Shown piece by piece: positions 16,805 through 24,085 of a DNA stretch of 64,000 bases (position 1 is the stretch's first letter; every line of letters begins with the position of its first letter). Below the pieces are notes generated by a model, which saw only the letters and a list, made by a program, of their open reading frames with translations, was not told the DNA's origin and made no database searches. The DNA lies in the NCBI RefSeq assembly GCF_050717635.1, contig NZ_JBOITO010000003.1, positions 186,001-250,000 of the forward strand, read 5' to 3'. Source of the DNA: Clostridium_AD sp050717635 (GTDB taxonomy: Bacteria; Bacillota; Clostridia; Clostridiales; Clostridiaceae). A program made the position numbers and the translations under genes.

Positions 16805-18175
16805 ATGAGAAATATACATAAATTTAAATGCAAAGGTGATAATTTTATTTTAGATGTAAGTTCAGGTTCTATCCATGTGGTAGATGATATTATTTATGAT
16901 ATACTTGCTGATGAGGGTGTGGGAAGTAGAAGTGATGTTATAAATAAGTATAGCGGAAAATATGATGAGAATGATTTAAACGAATGTTATGATGAAATAG
17001 AAGAACTTATAAAAGATGATAAATTGTACTCTGAGGATGTATATGAGTCTATTGCTAAAAAATTTGAAGAGGAACCTGATTATATAAAAGCTGTATGTCT
17101 TAATATAGCTCACGATTGTAATTTAAGGTGTAAATACTGTTTTGCTGATGGGGAAGGTTATGATAAGCAAAAGATACTCATGAGCTTTGACGTTGCTAAA
17201 AGAAGTATTGATTTTTTAATACAAAATTCAGGTCCAAGAAAGAATATTGAAGTGGATTTTTTTGGTGGAGAGCCTCTTTTAAATATGGATGTTGTTAAAA
17301 AAACTGTTGATTATGCAAGAGGACTAGAAAAACAACATAATAAAAACTTTAGATTTACAATTACAACAAATGCAACGTTATTAACTCCTGATATTATGGA
17401 ATATTTAGATAAGAACATGATAAATATTGTACTTAGTATTGATGGTAGAAAAGAAATACAAGATAATATTAGGGTGAAAATTAATGGCGATGGAACTTAT
17501 GATGATATTCTTCCTAAAATTAAAACTATGGTTAAAATGAGACATAAATCTAAAAAACAATATTATATAAGAGGAACCTTTACAGCAGAGAATTTGGATT
17601 TTTCTAAAGATATAAAACATTTTATAGATCTTGGTTTTAAAGAAATTTCAATAGAGCCAGTAGTACTTCCAGCTGGTGATGTGCTTTCTATTAAAGAAGA
17701 ACATTTAGAACAAATATATGATGAATATGATAAAATTTTTGATGAACTATTATTACATGATGATGTAATATTTTACCATTATAATATAGATATTAATGGA
17801 GGAGCATGTATTTATAAAAGAATATCAGGTTGTGGTGCTGGTTTTGAATATATAGCAGTAACACCTGAAGGAGATTTATATCCTTGTCATCAGTTTGTAG
17901 GTAATGCAAACTATCTTATGGGTAATGTGTTTGAGGGTATTAAAAACAAAGAAATGCCAAGCGTTTTTAGACGAGCTAATATATACAACAAACCAGACTG
18001 TAAAAAATGTTGGGCTAGATTTTATTGTAGTGGAGGTTGTCAAGCTAATAATTTTAATTCAACTGGTAATATAAAAACACCTTATGAAATTGGATGTAAA
18101 ATGCAAAGCAAAAGAGTTGAATATGCTATTGCATTACAATATTATAGAAATAATAAAAAGGAAAAGAAATTTTAA
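16805..18175 (+). CDS. Radical SAM/SPASM peptide maturase of SCIFF type
   Basis: A 456-residue enzyme starting at the ATG at 16805 (AAGGA nine nt upstream). The N-terminal segment IHKFKCKGDNFILDVSSGSIHVVDD is the PqqD-like peptide recognition region, followed by the radical SAM motif CNLRCKYC (about 111-118). The C-terminal SPASM domain has GCGAGFEYIAVTPEGDLYPC and CKKCWARFYCSGGC for two auxiliary [4Fe-4S] clusters. The pattern matches the maturase that forms thioether cross-links in the 'six Cys in forty-five residues' peptide of Clostridia. I found no such peptide gene beside it, which is unusual because the two normally sit together. Confidence 0.85.
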   Translation: MRNIHKFKCKGDNFILDVSSGSIHVVDDIIYDILADEGVGSRSDVINKYSGKYDENDLNECYDEIEELIKDDKLYSEDVYESIAKKFEEEPDYIKAVCLNIAHDCNLRCKYCFADGEGYDKQKILMSFDVAKRSIDFLIQNSGPRKNIEVDFFGGEPLLNMDVVKKTVDYARGLEKQHNKNFRFTITTNATLLTPDIMEYLDKNMINIVLSIDGRKEIQDNIRVKINGDGTYDDILPKIKTMVKMRHKSKKQYYIRGTFTAENLDFSKDIKHFIDLGFKEISIEPVVLPAGDVLSIKEEHLEQIYDEYDKIFDELLLHDDVIFYHYNIDINGGACIYKRISGCGAGFEYIAVTPEGDLYPCHQFVGNANYLMGNVFEGIKNKEMPSVFRRANIYNKPDCKKCWARFYCSGGCQANNFNSTGNIKTPYEIGCKMQSKRVEYAIALQYYRNNKKEKKF

Positions 18176-18233
18176 AAATTATTTATGCTTCAGATGGTTT
18201 AAAATAAAAGTAGTAAATACGGGAGGAATTAAA

Positions 18234-18674
18234 ATGCCAAGACCAATAAAATTTAGAAGAGTAGAGTTTTTTCCTGAGGACACTTATTTTGTACCCTGGG
18301 GTAAGCCTAAATGTCAGATCGAAGAAATATCTTTAAAAGTAGAGGAACTTGAGGCAATGAGGCTTAAGGACATTGAAGAATTGAATCAAGAAGAATGTGG
18401 AGAAAAAATGCAAGTATCTAGGCAAACGTTTCAAAACATTATAGATAGTGCAAGAAAAAAGGTGGCTATTGCGTTAACTGAAGGAAAAGCTATAAGGATA
18501 AGTGGCGGTAATTACAGGACCATATTTTGTAAATTTAAATGTTCTAATTGCCATAGCTTATATGAGATAAATTATGAACAAGATAAACACGTTTGTCCAG
18601 ATTGTGGTTCGGATAAAGTTGTTTGTGTCAAGAAAGCAAAGGTTTGTAAAAAATGGTGCAAAGATTGTACTTAA
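18234..18674 (+). CDS. UPF0251/DUF134 DNA-binding protein with C-terminal Cys-rich domain
   Basis: A 146-residue protein starting at the ATG at 18234 after GGGAGG (the longer reading from 18084 overlaps the maturase gene). N-terminus MPRPIKFRRVEFFPEDTYF and helix-turn-helix LNQEECGEKMQVSRQTFQNII are the UPF0251 signature. Unlike the paralogue at 19369 it has a long C-terminus with two zinc-ribbon-like CxxC knuckles (CKFKCSNC, CPDCGSDKVVC) and a last cluster KVCKKWCKDC. The Cys could make DNA binding depend on metal or redox state. Candidate regulator of the palindrome-flanked promoters in this region. Confidence 0.85.
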   Translation: MPRPIKFRRVEFFPEDTYFVPWGKPKCQIEEISLKVEELEAMRLKDIEELNQEECGEKMQVSRQTFQNIIDSARKKVAIALTEGKAIRISGGNYRTIFCKFKCSNCHSLYEINYEQDKHVCPDCGSDKVVCVKKAKVCKKWCKDCT

Positions 18675-18680
18675 GAATTT

Positions 18681-18719
18681 AAAGCGCTTAGAATAAAGTT
18701 TCGGCGCTTTTATTTTTTG
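18681..18719 (+). terminator. Intrinsic terminator
   Basis: AAAGCGC (18681-18687) pairs with GCGCTTT (18704-18710) and is followed by TATTTTTTG. Confidence 0.75.
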
Positions 18720-18728
18720 TAATAGATA

Positions 18729-18770
18729 TTAATATATACCCAAAATAGAGTATACTAATTATAAGGGTGG
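18729..18770 (+). promoter_or_regulatory. Family B promoter, degenerate copy 3
   Basis: The block CCCAAAATAGAGTATA (18739-18754) is identical to copies 1 and 2 and includes the -10 TATACT (18751-18756). The -35 is poor (TTAATA) and only GGGT (18765-18768) remains of the downstream arm, 4 bp closer than in the other copies. It precedes the deformylase/UPF0251 pair. Confidence 0.6.
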
Positions 18771-18853
18771 AGTTTAACTACCTATATATTATTGATACTA
18801 AATAAGCTACTTATAAATAATTACAAAATATTATTATAGAAGGAGAATGAAAT

Positions 18854-19321
18854 ATGGCAATAAGAAATATTACTAATTACAAAAAAGATGTTATATTAAG
18901 GAAAAAATCAAAATACGTTGAAAAGATCGATAAAAAAATATTGCAATTAATAGGTGATATGGTTGAAACGATGTATAAAGAAAATGGCATTGGGCTTGCT
19001 GCACCACAGGTAGGAATATTAAAAAGAATAATTGTTGTTGACATAGGAGATGGACCTATAAAACTTATAAATCCTGAAATAGTAGAAATAGAAGGTGAAC
19101 AACAAGATACAGAAGGATGTTTAAGCATTCCGGGAGTAAAAGGGGTTGTTGATCGCCCATATAAAGTAAAGGTTAAAGCTATGAATGAAAATAGTGAAAA
19201 TGTAGAAATTGAAGCTTCAGGACTTTTAGCTAGGGCTTTTTGTCATGAAATTGATCATCTTAATGGTATTTTATTCATTGATAAGGTTGTATTAGATTCA
19301 ACTTCTAACACAAGCATTTAG
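18854..19321 (+). CDS. def: Peptide deformylase
   Basis: A 155-residue iron/zinc hydrolase that removes the N-formyl group from nascent proteins. All three active-site motifs are present: GIGLAAPQVG (about 45-54), EGCLSIPG with the metal-binding Cys, and HEIDHLNG with the two His and catalytic Glu. It lies outside the usual priA-def-fmt context and shares a transcript with a UPF0251 gene, so it is probably an accessory copy expressed with this cluster. Confidence 0.9.
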   Translation: MAIRNITNYKKDVILRKKSKYVEKIDKKILQLIGDMVETMYKENGIGLAAPQVGILKRIIVVDIGDGPIKLINPEIVEIEGEQQDTEGCLSIPGVKGVVDRPYKVKVKAMNENSENVEIEASGLLARAFCHEIDHLNGILFIDKVVLDSTSNTSI

Positions 19322-19368
19322 GAATGTGATTTTTACAATAGAAAAAATAATACGAAGGAGATTAAATA

Positions 19369-19737
19369 ATGGCAAGACCTAAAAAATGGAGAAGAGTTTG
19401 TACATTGCCTGAAATTGTTAAATTTGGTCCTATTGATTTAGTAGAAACAGTAAATGAATCAATAATTATGACAGTAGAGGAATATGAAACTATAAGGCTA
19501 ATAGATTTAGAAGGTTTAAATCAAGAGCAAAGTGCAAGTGTAATGGGAGTTGCCCGTTCTACATTACAAAGAACATATGATGATGCTCGAAAAAAAATAG
19601 CAGATACTTTAGTAAATGGTAAAATATTAAAGATTGAAGGGGGTGATTATAAGCTATGCAGTGATTTTGATGACAGAGAAAGTTGTGAGAATTGTATTTG
19701 TCATAGACACAGGCATGGTAGAAACAACAAAGGGTAA
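19369..19737 (+). CDS. UPF0251/DUF134 DNA-binding protein (short form)
   Basis: A 122-residue paralogue of the protein at 18234. N-terminus MARPKKWRRVCTLPEIVKFGP, then helix-turn-helix LNQEQSASVMGVARSTLQRTYDDARKKIADTL. The C-terminus is a short Cys/His tail (CSDFDDRESCENCICHRHRHG) instead of the long zinc-ribbon region. AAGGAG lies 6 nt before the ATG. Two paralogues beside two families of inverted-repeat promoters suggest one regulator per family; this is inferred. Confidence 0.85.
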   Translation: MARPKKWRRVCTLPEIVKFGPIDLVETVNESIIMTVEEYETIRLIDLEGLNQEQSASVMGVARSTLQRTYDDARKKIADTLVNGKILKIEGGDYKLCSDFDDRESCENCICHRHRHGRNNKG

Positions 19738-19773
19738 GTCATCTTTGAAATAATATAAAAGTAGGTGCACAAA

Positions 19774-20622
19774 ATGAACACAAAAATAACAACTCTAATT
19801 GAAGATAATCCAAGTGATGACGCAAGATTATACAATGAACATGGATTATCTCTTTATATAGAAATTGATGAGATAAAAATTTTATTTGATACTGGTAAGA
19901 GTGGGGATTTTATTAAAAATGCTGAAACATTAAATATGGATTTAAATACATTAGATTACGTTATGATAAGTCATGGACACTATGACCATAGTGGAGGATT
20001 TAGAAAGCTTGTTGATAAAACTTCAAATTTATATAAATTAATTGTAGGAGAAGGTTTTTTTAATAAAAAGTATGGAGCAATAGAAGGAAATAATTACAAG
20101 TATCTTGGTAATTCTTTTGAAGAGGGATATATTCATAAAAATAATATTGCAATAAAATATATTAAACAAGATATATTTTATATTACTGAAAATGTAATGG
20201 TATTTACTAATTTTAAAAGGAATAATGATTTTGAATTGCCAAATAAAAGATTTCAAATTAAACAAGATGAAAAGTATCTTTTAGATGATTTTTCTGATGA
20301 AATAGTATTAGTATTAAAGGATAAGCGTGGTTTATTTGTTGTTGTAGGATGTTCACATGTAGGGATAGTTAATATTTTAGAGACCATTATAGAACGTACA
20401 GGTCTCCCAATCTATGGTATAGTTGGTGGGACACATTTAGTAGAAGCAGATGAGCAAAGACTAAATAAAACAATTGATTTTTTAAAGGAAAAAGATATAA
20501 AAATCATAGGGGTATCCCATTGTACGGGAGAAAAAGCAGCTGAAGAAATAAAACGCCAATTCGGAGATGAATTTTTATACAATAATACAGGAAACATAAT
20601 AGTATCGCAGATGATGATTTAA
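19774..20622 (+). CDS. MBL-fold metallohydrolase (COG1237-like)
   Basis: A 282-residue metallo-beta-lactamase-fold protein; the ATG at 19774 is preferred over the in-frame GTG at 19765 because AGGTG precedes it by 6 nt. Metal-binding motifs are SHGHYDHSGG (about 66-75), CSHVGIVNI and a late GVSHCTGEKA. The type resembles the 'dihydropterin-6-methylaminobenzene-5-phosphate synthase-like' hydrolases of archaea and anaerobes that are often encoded with NifX/MinD genes. The substrate is unknown. Confidence 0.85.
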   Translation: MNTKITTLIEDNPSDDARLYNEHGLSLYIEIDEIKILFDTGKSGDFIKNAETLNMDLNTLDYVMISHGHYDHSGGFRKLVDKTSNLYKLIVGEGFFNKKYGAIEGNNYKYLGNSFEEGYIHKNNIAIKYIKQDIFYITENVMVFTNFKRNNDFELPNKRFQIKQDEKYLLDDFSDEIVLVLKDKRGLFVVVGCSHVGIVNILETIIERTGLPIYGIVGGTHLVEADEQRLNKTIDFLKEKDIKIIGVSHCTGEKAAEEIKRQFGDEFLYNNTGNIIVSQMMI

Positions 20623-20673
20623 TCTAAATGATTGTATGTTTAGCTTATATTATAGAAATTGGAGTTGAAAAAA

Positions 20674-22062
20674 TTGAATGGTGATATTATATTACTTAAA
20701 GAAACGGAATTAAATTTAGTAATTGAAAATTCTTATGATGGTATTTTTGTTACAGATGGAAAAGCCAATATATTAAAAATTAATAAGGCATATGAAAAAA
20801 TAACGGGATTAAAACGAGAAGACATGATAGGAAAAAACATGAGGGAATTTGTAAAAAAACAAGAGATTTCTCAATCGGCTACTTTACTTGTTTTAAAAAG
20901 CAAAAAAACAGAAACTATTGTGCAGGGGTTTCCAAGTGGAATGAAGGTAATGTCATCATCAAGTCCTATATTTAACAAAGATGGAAAGATTATAATGGTT
21001 GTAACAAACGTTAGGGATGTTACACAACTTTATGAATTTAAAGAAGAACTAGAGAAAAACAAAATTCTTGCTGAGAAATACTATACGGAGATTGCAGAAC
21101 TTAGGGCTCAATCTTTAGGTTTATCGGATATGATTGTAGCAGATGAGGATATGCTTAACACAATACAAATTGCAAAACGTGTTGCAGAAGTGAATACAAC
21201 TGTACTTATATTAGGTGAAACTGGGGTTGGAAAAGAAGAAATCGCAAAGTATATTCATAAAAACAGTTCTAGGGCCAAAAAACAATTTATAAAAATTAAT
21301 TGTGGGGCCATTCCGCTTAACCTAATAGAATCAGAATTATTTGGTTATGAACGAGGAGCTTTTACTGGTGCAAATAAAGAGGGGAAAATAGGACTCTTTG
21401 AATTGGCATCAGGCGGGACAATTTTTTTAGACGAAGTGGGTGAACTTCCCTTAGATATTCAAGTTAAACTCTTGGGAGTCCTCCAAGAAAGAGAAATTGA
21501 AAGAATAGGTGGTATAAAGCCTATAAAAATTGATGTTAGAGTAATTGCTGTTACAAATAGAGATTTAGAAAAAATGGTAAGAAATAAACAATTTAGAGAA
21601 GATTTATACTATAGATTAAATGTGGTGCCCTTAACGATTCCACCATTAAGGTATAGGAAACAAGATATATTAGCATTGATTACTTATTTTTTAAAAGAAT
21701 TAAACAAAAGATTTAATTGCAATAAAATCTTTAGTGAAGAAGCAATTTGTAAAATGTATGAATACAATTGGCCCGGGAATGTTAGGCAACTTAAGAATAT
21801 TATAGAACGAGTAATAATAATGAGTCAAACTGATAAAATAACAACTGATGATTTGCCAGAAGATATAGCAAATATTTCTGATCAAAGTTGTGTTAATAAT
21901 TATGAAACGAAAACTTTAAAGGAAGTTTTAGAGCAGGTAGAAGAACAAAAGCTAAATGAAGCTTTTTCAAAATATAAAAATGTTAGAGGGGCGGCCAAGT
22001 CTCTAGGCATTGACGCTTCTACCTTTGTACGGAAACGGCAAAAATATACAAAACCTTCTTAA
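20674..22062 (+). CDS. Sigma54-dependent transcriptional activator (PAS-AAA+-Fis)
   Basis: A 462-residue enhancer-binding protein starting at TTG 20674 (GGAG nine nt upstream). Domains: PAS (about 10-115, DGIFVTDGKANILKINKAYE), a short coiled coil, and a sigma54-contacting AAA+ domain with Walker A GETGVGKEE, the GAFTGA loop in GYERGAFTGANKEG, Walker B GTIFLDEVGELP and the Arg fingers FREDLYYRLNV. A Fis-type helix-turn-helix closes the protein (GAAKSLGIDASTFVRKRQKY). It has no phosphoacceptor domain, so a small molecule bound by PAS is the probable signal. It ends 386 bp before the C4 transporter; the only clear -24/-12 promoter in the window is in front of abfD. Confidence 0.92.
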   Translation: MNGDIILLKETELNLVIENSYDGIFVTDGKANILKINKAYEKITGLKREDMIGKNMREFVKKQEISQSATLLVLKSKKTETIVQGFPSGMKVMSSSSPIFNKDGKIIMVVTNVRDVTQLYEFKEELEKNKILAEKYYTEIAELRAQSLGLSDMIVADEDMLNTIQIAKRVAEVNTTVLILGETGVGKEEIAKYIHKNSSRAKKQFIKINCGAIPLNLIESELFGYERGAFTGANKEGKIGLFELASGGTIFLDEVGELPLDIQVKLLGVLQEREIERIGGIKPIKIDVRVIAVTNRDLEKMVRNKQFREDLYYRLNVVPLTIPPLRYRKQDILALITYFLKELNKRFNCNKIFSEEAICKMYEYNWPGNVRQLKNIIERVIIMSQTDKITTDDLPEDIANISDQSCVNNYETKTLKEVLEQVEEQKLNEAFSKYKNVRGAAKSLGIDASTFVRKRQKYTKPS

Positions 22063-22068
22063 AAATAT

Positions 22069-22103
22069 AATGATGCAATATGGTGTAAAACTGCATTATT
22101 ACC
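22069..22103 (+). repeat. Imperfect inverted repeat after the activator gene
   Basis: AATGATGCA and TGCATTATT form near-complementary arms around a 14-nt centre. No T-run follows. It could be an RNA hairpin or a protein site; its role is unknown. Confidence 0.35.
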
Positions 22104-22154
22104 TTTTTAGTATTACTTGTGTGTTTTGTCAAGAATTTAACAATGAGTATATGA

Positions 22155-22190
22155 AGAGTAAGTTGCTAAAATGCAACTTACTCTTTTTTT
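22155..22190 (+). terminator. Strong intrinsic terminator of the activator gene
   Basis: AGAGTAAGTTGC (22155-22166) pairs with GCAACTTACTCT over a 6-nt loop and is followed by a run of T. Confidence 0.9.
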
Positions 22191-22321
22191 TAGATATATT
22201 AATTTATGTAAACATAGTTATTTAGGTGGTTTGGGGCAATATTTTATACTCACTAATGTGAAAACGTAAAATATTTTTAAAAAAGTTTTACTTAAGCAAG
22301 ACTATATTAGTACAAATGTGG

Positions 22322-22348
22322 TAAGATAAGTTAACGAAACTTATCTTA
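22322..22348 (+). promoter_or_regulatory. Perfect 11-bp inverted repeat upstream of the transporter gene
   Basis: TAAGATAAGTT (22322-22332) and AACTTATCTTA (22338-22348) with a 5-bp centre. It directly abuts a Rex box and is followed by a third inverted repeat (22372-22393, AAATTGCAT / ATGTAATTT, 8 of 9 pairs). No T-run follows, so a DNA operator is more likely than a terminator. The protein is unknown. Confidence 0.5.
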
Positions 22349-22349
22349 A

Positions 22350-22367
22350 TTGTTAAATAGTTAACAA
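22350..22367 (+). promoter_or_regulatory. Rex operator in front of the transporter gene
   Basis: TTGTTAAATAGTTAACAA is a perfect match to the Rex consensus TTGTTAA-N4-TTAACAA known from Gram-positive bacteria. Rex leaves DNA when NADH/NAD+ is high. No rex gene is in the window. Confidence 0.75.
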
Positions 22368-22447
22368 TCGTAAATTGCATAAGCATGTAATTTGTGTATT
22401 TATAGATCAATCAACATTTAGACTATTTAGACTAAGGAGGAATAAAA

Positions 22448-23713
22448 ATGAAATTTGATTTAATCGCTTTTTTAACAAATCCGTTTGTGCCATTGTTTTT
22501 AGCAACAGTTACTGGTCTACTTATAGGTAGGATTAGAATTGGAAAATTTAATTTGGGACAATCAGGAGGTTTATTTACTGGAATATTGTTGGGGTGGTTG
22601 CTTTATTCCAAATACTGTGTCCCATTTATGTTAGATCCTAGTGACCATACAAAAGGTTTAATTGAAGGGGCTCCCAAATATGCGGCTAATTACCTAGCTA
22701 ATGGAGTGATTAGTAAAGAACTATTTACATTTACACTAATTCTATTTATTGCAGCAGTTGGACTACTAGCAGCAAAAGATTTAGGAAAAATTATTAGGAA
22801 ATACGGAGCTAAATTTATAGTGCTTGGTGCAGTTATAACTGGCACCGCAGCAATACTTACTTATCTTGCAACGCTTATATTTACCGGGCAGAACAATTTT
22901 GCTGTTGCTGGGGTTTATACAGGAGCACTAACTAGCTCACCAGCTCTTGCAGCAGCTTTAGAATCCACTGCTAAATATGGTATAGAGGCACAAGCCCAAG
23001 TTGGACTTGGACATGCTATTGGATACGCACCGGGAGTTTTAGTAGTGATTCTTGCTATGAATTTTTTCCCGGTTATATTTAAAATGGATTTGGAAAAAGA
23101 AAAATTAAGATATAGGGCAGAAATGGGAACCTTTGAGAACAAGGAAGTAAAAGAAAAACACATCAAAGAAGTGGGTTTTGATATAGTATCATTTCTTGTA
23201 GTGTGTTTGGTTGGGTACTTTGTTGGTTTAATAAATATTTATCTACCACTTATAAAATGGTTTAGTTTAGGATCAACTGGAGGAGTACTTATAATATCAT
23301 TATTGCTTGGTCATATTGGTAAAATAGGACCACTCACCTTTAGAATGAATACTGCTGTACTTTCTGCAATAAGAGATTTAACACTCTCACTGTTTCTAGC
23401 TATAGTAGGATTACAATATGGCTATGAAACCATAGCTGCGCTTGGTGGAAGTGGTGCTGCACTTGCAGTAATTTCTTTTGGAGCCGGTCTAGGTGCATTA
23501 TTAGCTGGATTCCTTGTAGCAAGATATATATTTAAAATGAACTGGATTATCATTGCAGGCGCTATATGTGGAGGTATGACAAGCACCCCAGGTCTTGGAG
23601 CTGCAATTGACGCTACAAAGACTGATGAAGTTGCTGCTGGTTATGGAGCAACCTATCCCTTTGGGCTCTTATGTACTGTTATATTTGTAATCATACTTCA
23701 TATGATTACCTAA
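22448..23713 (+). CDS. Aspartate:alanine exchanger-family permease, probable C4-dicarboxylate antiporter
   Basis: A 421-residue membrane protein with about ten hydrophobic segments arranged as two homologous halves of the Asp-Al_Ex (YidE/AspT) type; GALTSSPALAAALES in the first half is mirrored by GGMTSTPGLGAAIDAT in the second. The TrkA-C regulatory domains between the halves of most family members are missing: only about 40 charged residues separate them. RBS CTAAGGAGG. Neighbouring fumarate reductase, fumarase and malic enzyme genes suggest transport of malate, fumarate, succinate or aspartate, perhaps in exchange. The substrate is inferred. Confidence 0.8.
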   Translation: MKFDLIAFLTNPFVPLFLATVTGLLIGRIRIGKFNLGQSGGLFTGILLGWLLYSKYCVPFMLDPSDHTKGLIEGAPKYAANYLANGVISKELFTFTLILFIAAVGLLAAKDLGKIIRKYGAKFIVLGAVITGTAAILTYLATLIFTGQNNFAVAGVYTGALTSSPALAAALESTAKYGIEAQAQVGLGHAIGYAPGVLVVILAMNFFPVIFKMDLEKEKLRYRAEMGTFENKEVKEKHIKEVGFDIVSFLVVCLVGYFVGLINIYLPLIKWFSLGSTGGVLIISLLLGHIGKIGPLTFRMNTAVLSAIRDLTLSLFLAIVGLQYGYETIAALGGSGAALAVISFGAGLGALLAGFLVARYIFKMNWIIIAGAICGGMTSTPGLGAAIDATKTDEVAAGYGATYPFGLLCTVIFVIILHMIT

Positions 23714-23768
23714 AGACATGTTATATTTTTAGAAAATTCGTAAAATTGCATATAATTAAAAAATAAAA

Positions 23769-23786
23769 ATGTTAAAATATTAACAA
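23769..23786 (+). promoter_or_regulatory. Rex-like box downstream of the transporter gene
   Basis: ATGTTAAAATATTAACAA fits TTGTTAA-N4-TTAACAA except at the first base. It shares 17 consecutive bases with the box at 24013. Confidence 0.6.
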
Positions 23787-23834
23787 AATTTATAAGGGCG
23801 TAATACTGTAACAGCCTAATTCTATGACATATTC

Positions 23835-23892
23835 CCCTTAAATATAATTTTTGAGATTATATTTAAGGGAAATATCATTTTTATTTTATAAC
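23835..23892 (+). terminator. Intrinsic terminator between transporter and Hdr operon
   Basis: A 14-bp stem CCCTTAAATATAAT / ATTATATTTAAGGG (to 23869) with a 7-nt loop, followed by a T-rich tract. A candidate -10, TATAAT (23902-23907), for the next operon follows, with only a weak -35. Confidence 0.7.
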
Positions 23893-24012
23893 AATATGTG
23901 TTATAATTTTATCAATAACCGTGGTTAGTTTTACCAACAAGTTAAATAAATATCCACTGGTTTTTTAATACATAAATACTAAAAAGAATAAAGAGATATT
24001 TTTTACAAATAA

Positions 24013-24030
24013 GTGTTAAAATATTAACAA
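24013..24030 (+). promoter_or_regulatory. Rex-like box upstream of the Hdr/Flx/Frd operon
   Basis: GTGTTAAAATATTAACAA, one mismatch to the Rex consensus, lies 5 bp before the Shine-Dalgarno sequence and downstream of the candidate -10 at 23902, a roadblock position. It is one of three Rex-like sites within 1.7 kb. Confidence 0.65.
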
Positions 24031-24047
24031 ATCGAAGGGAGGTGTAA

Positions 24048-24077
24048 ATCTAGACTTGTTTTTCAAAAAGTCTAGAT
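24048..24077 (+). promoter_or_regulatory. Hairpin between Shine-Dalgarno and start codon of hdrB
   Basis: AGGGAGGTG (24036-24044) is the only good RBS, yet the hdrB ATG at 24086 is 41 nt further on. A 10-bp perfect stem (24048-24057 with 24068-24077) fills this gap; if folded, it leaves 3 nt before and 8 nt after it, a normal working distance. A competing ATG at 24076 opens a 6-codon ORF and sits inside the stem. Confidence 0.55.
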
Positions 24078-24085
24078 GAATAAAG

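Noticed and set aside
22010..22225. 71-residue open frame overlapping the end of the activator gene
   Set aside because: No RBS, runs through a strong terminator hairpin, and lies over a well-defined helix-turn-helix coding end.
22223..22245. Possible -24/-12 promoter (GGTGGTTTGGGGC) before the transporter gene
   Set aside because: The GG and GC elements are 11 bp apart instead of the required 12 and the TTGCW part is missing.
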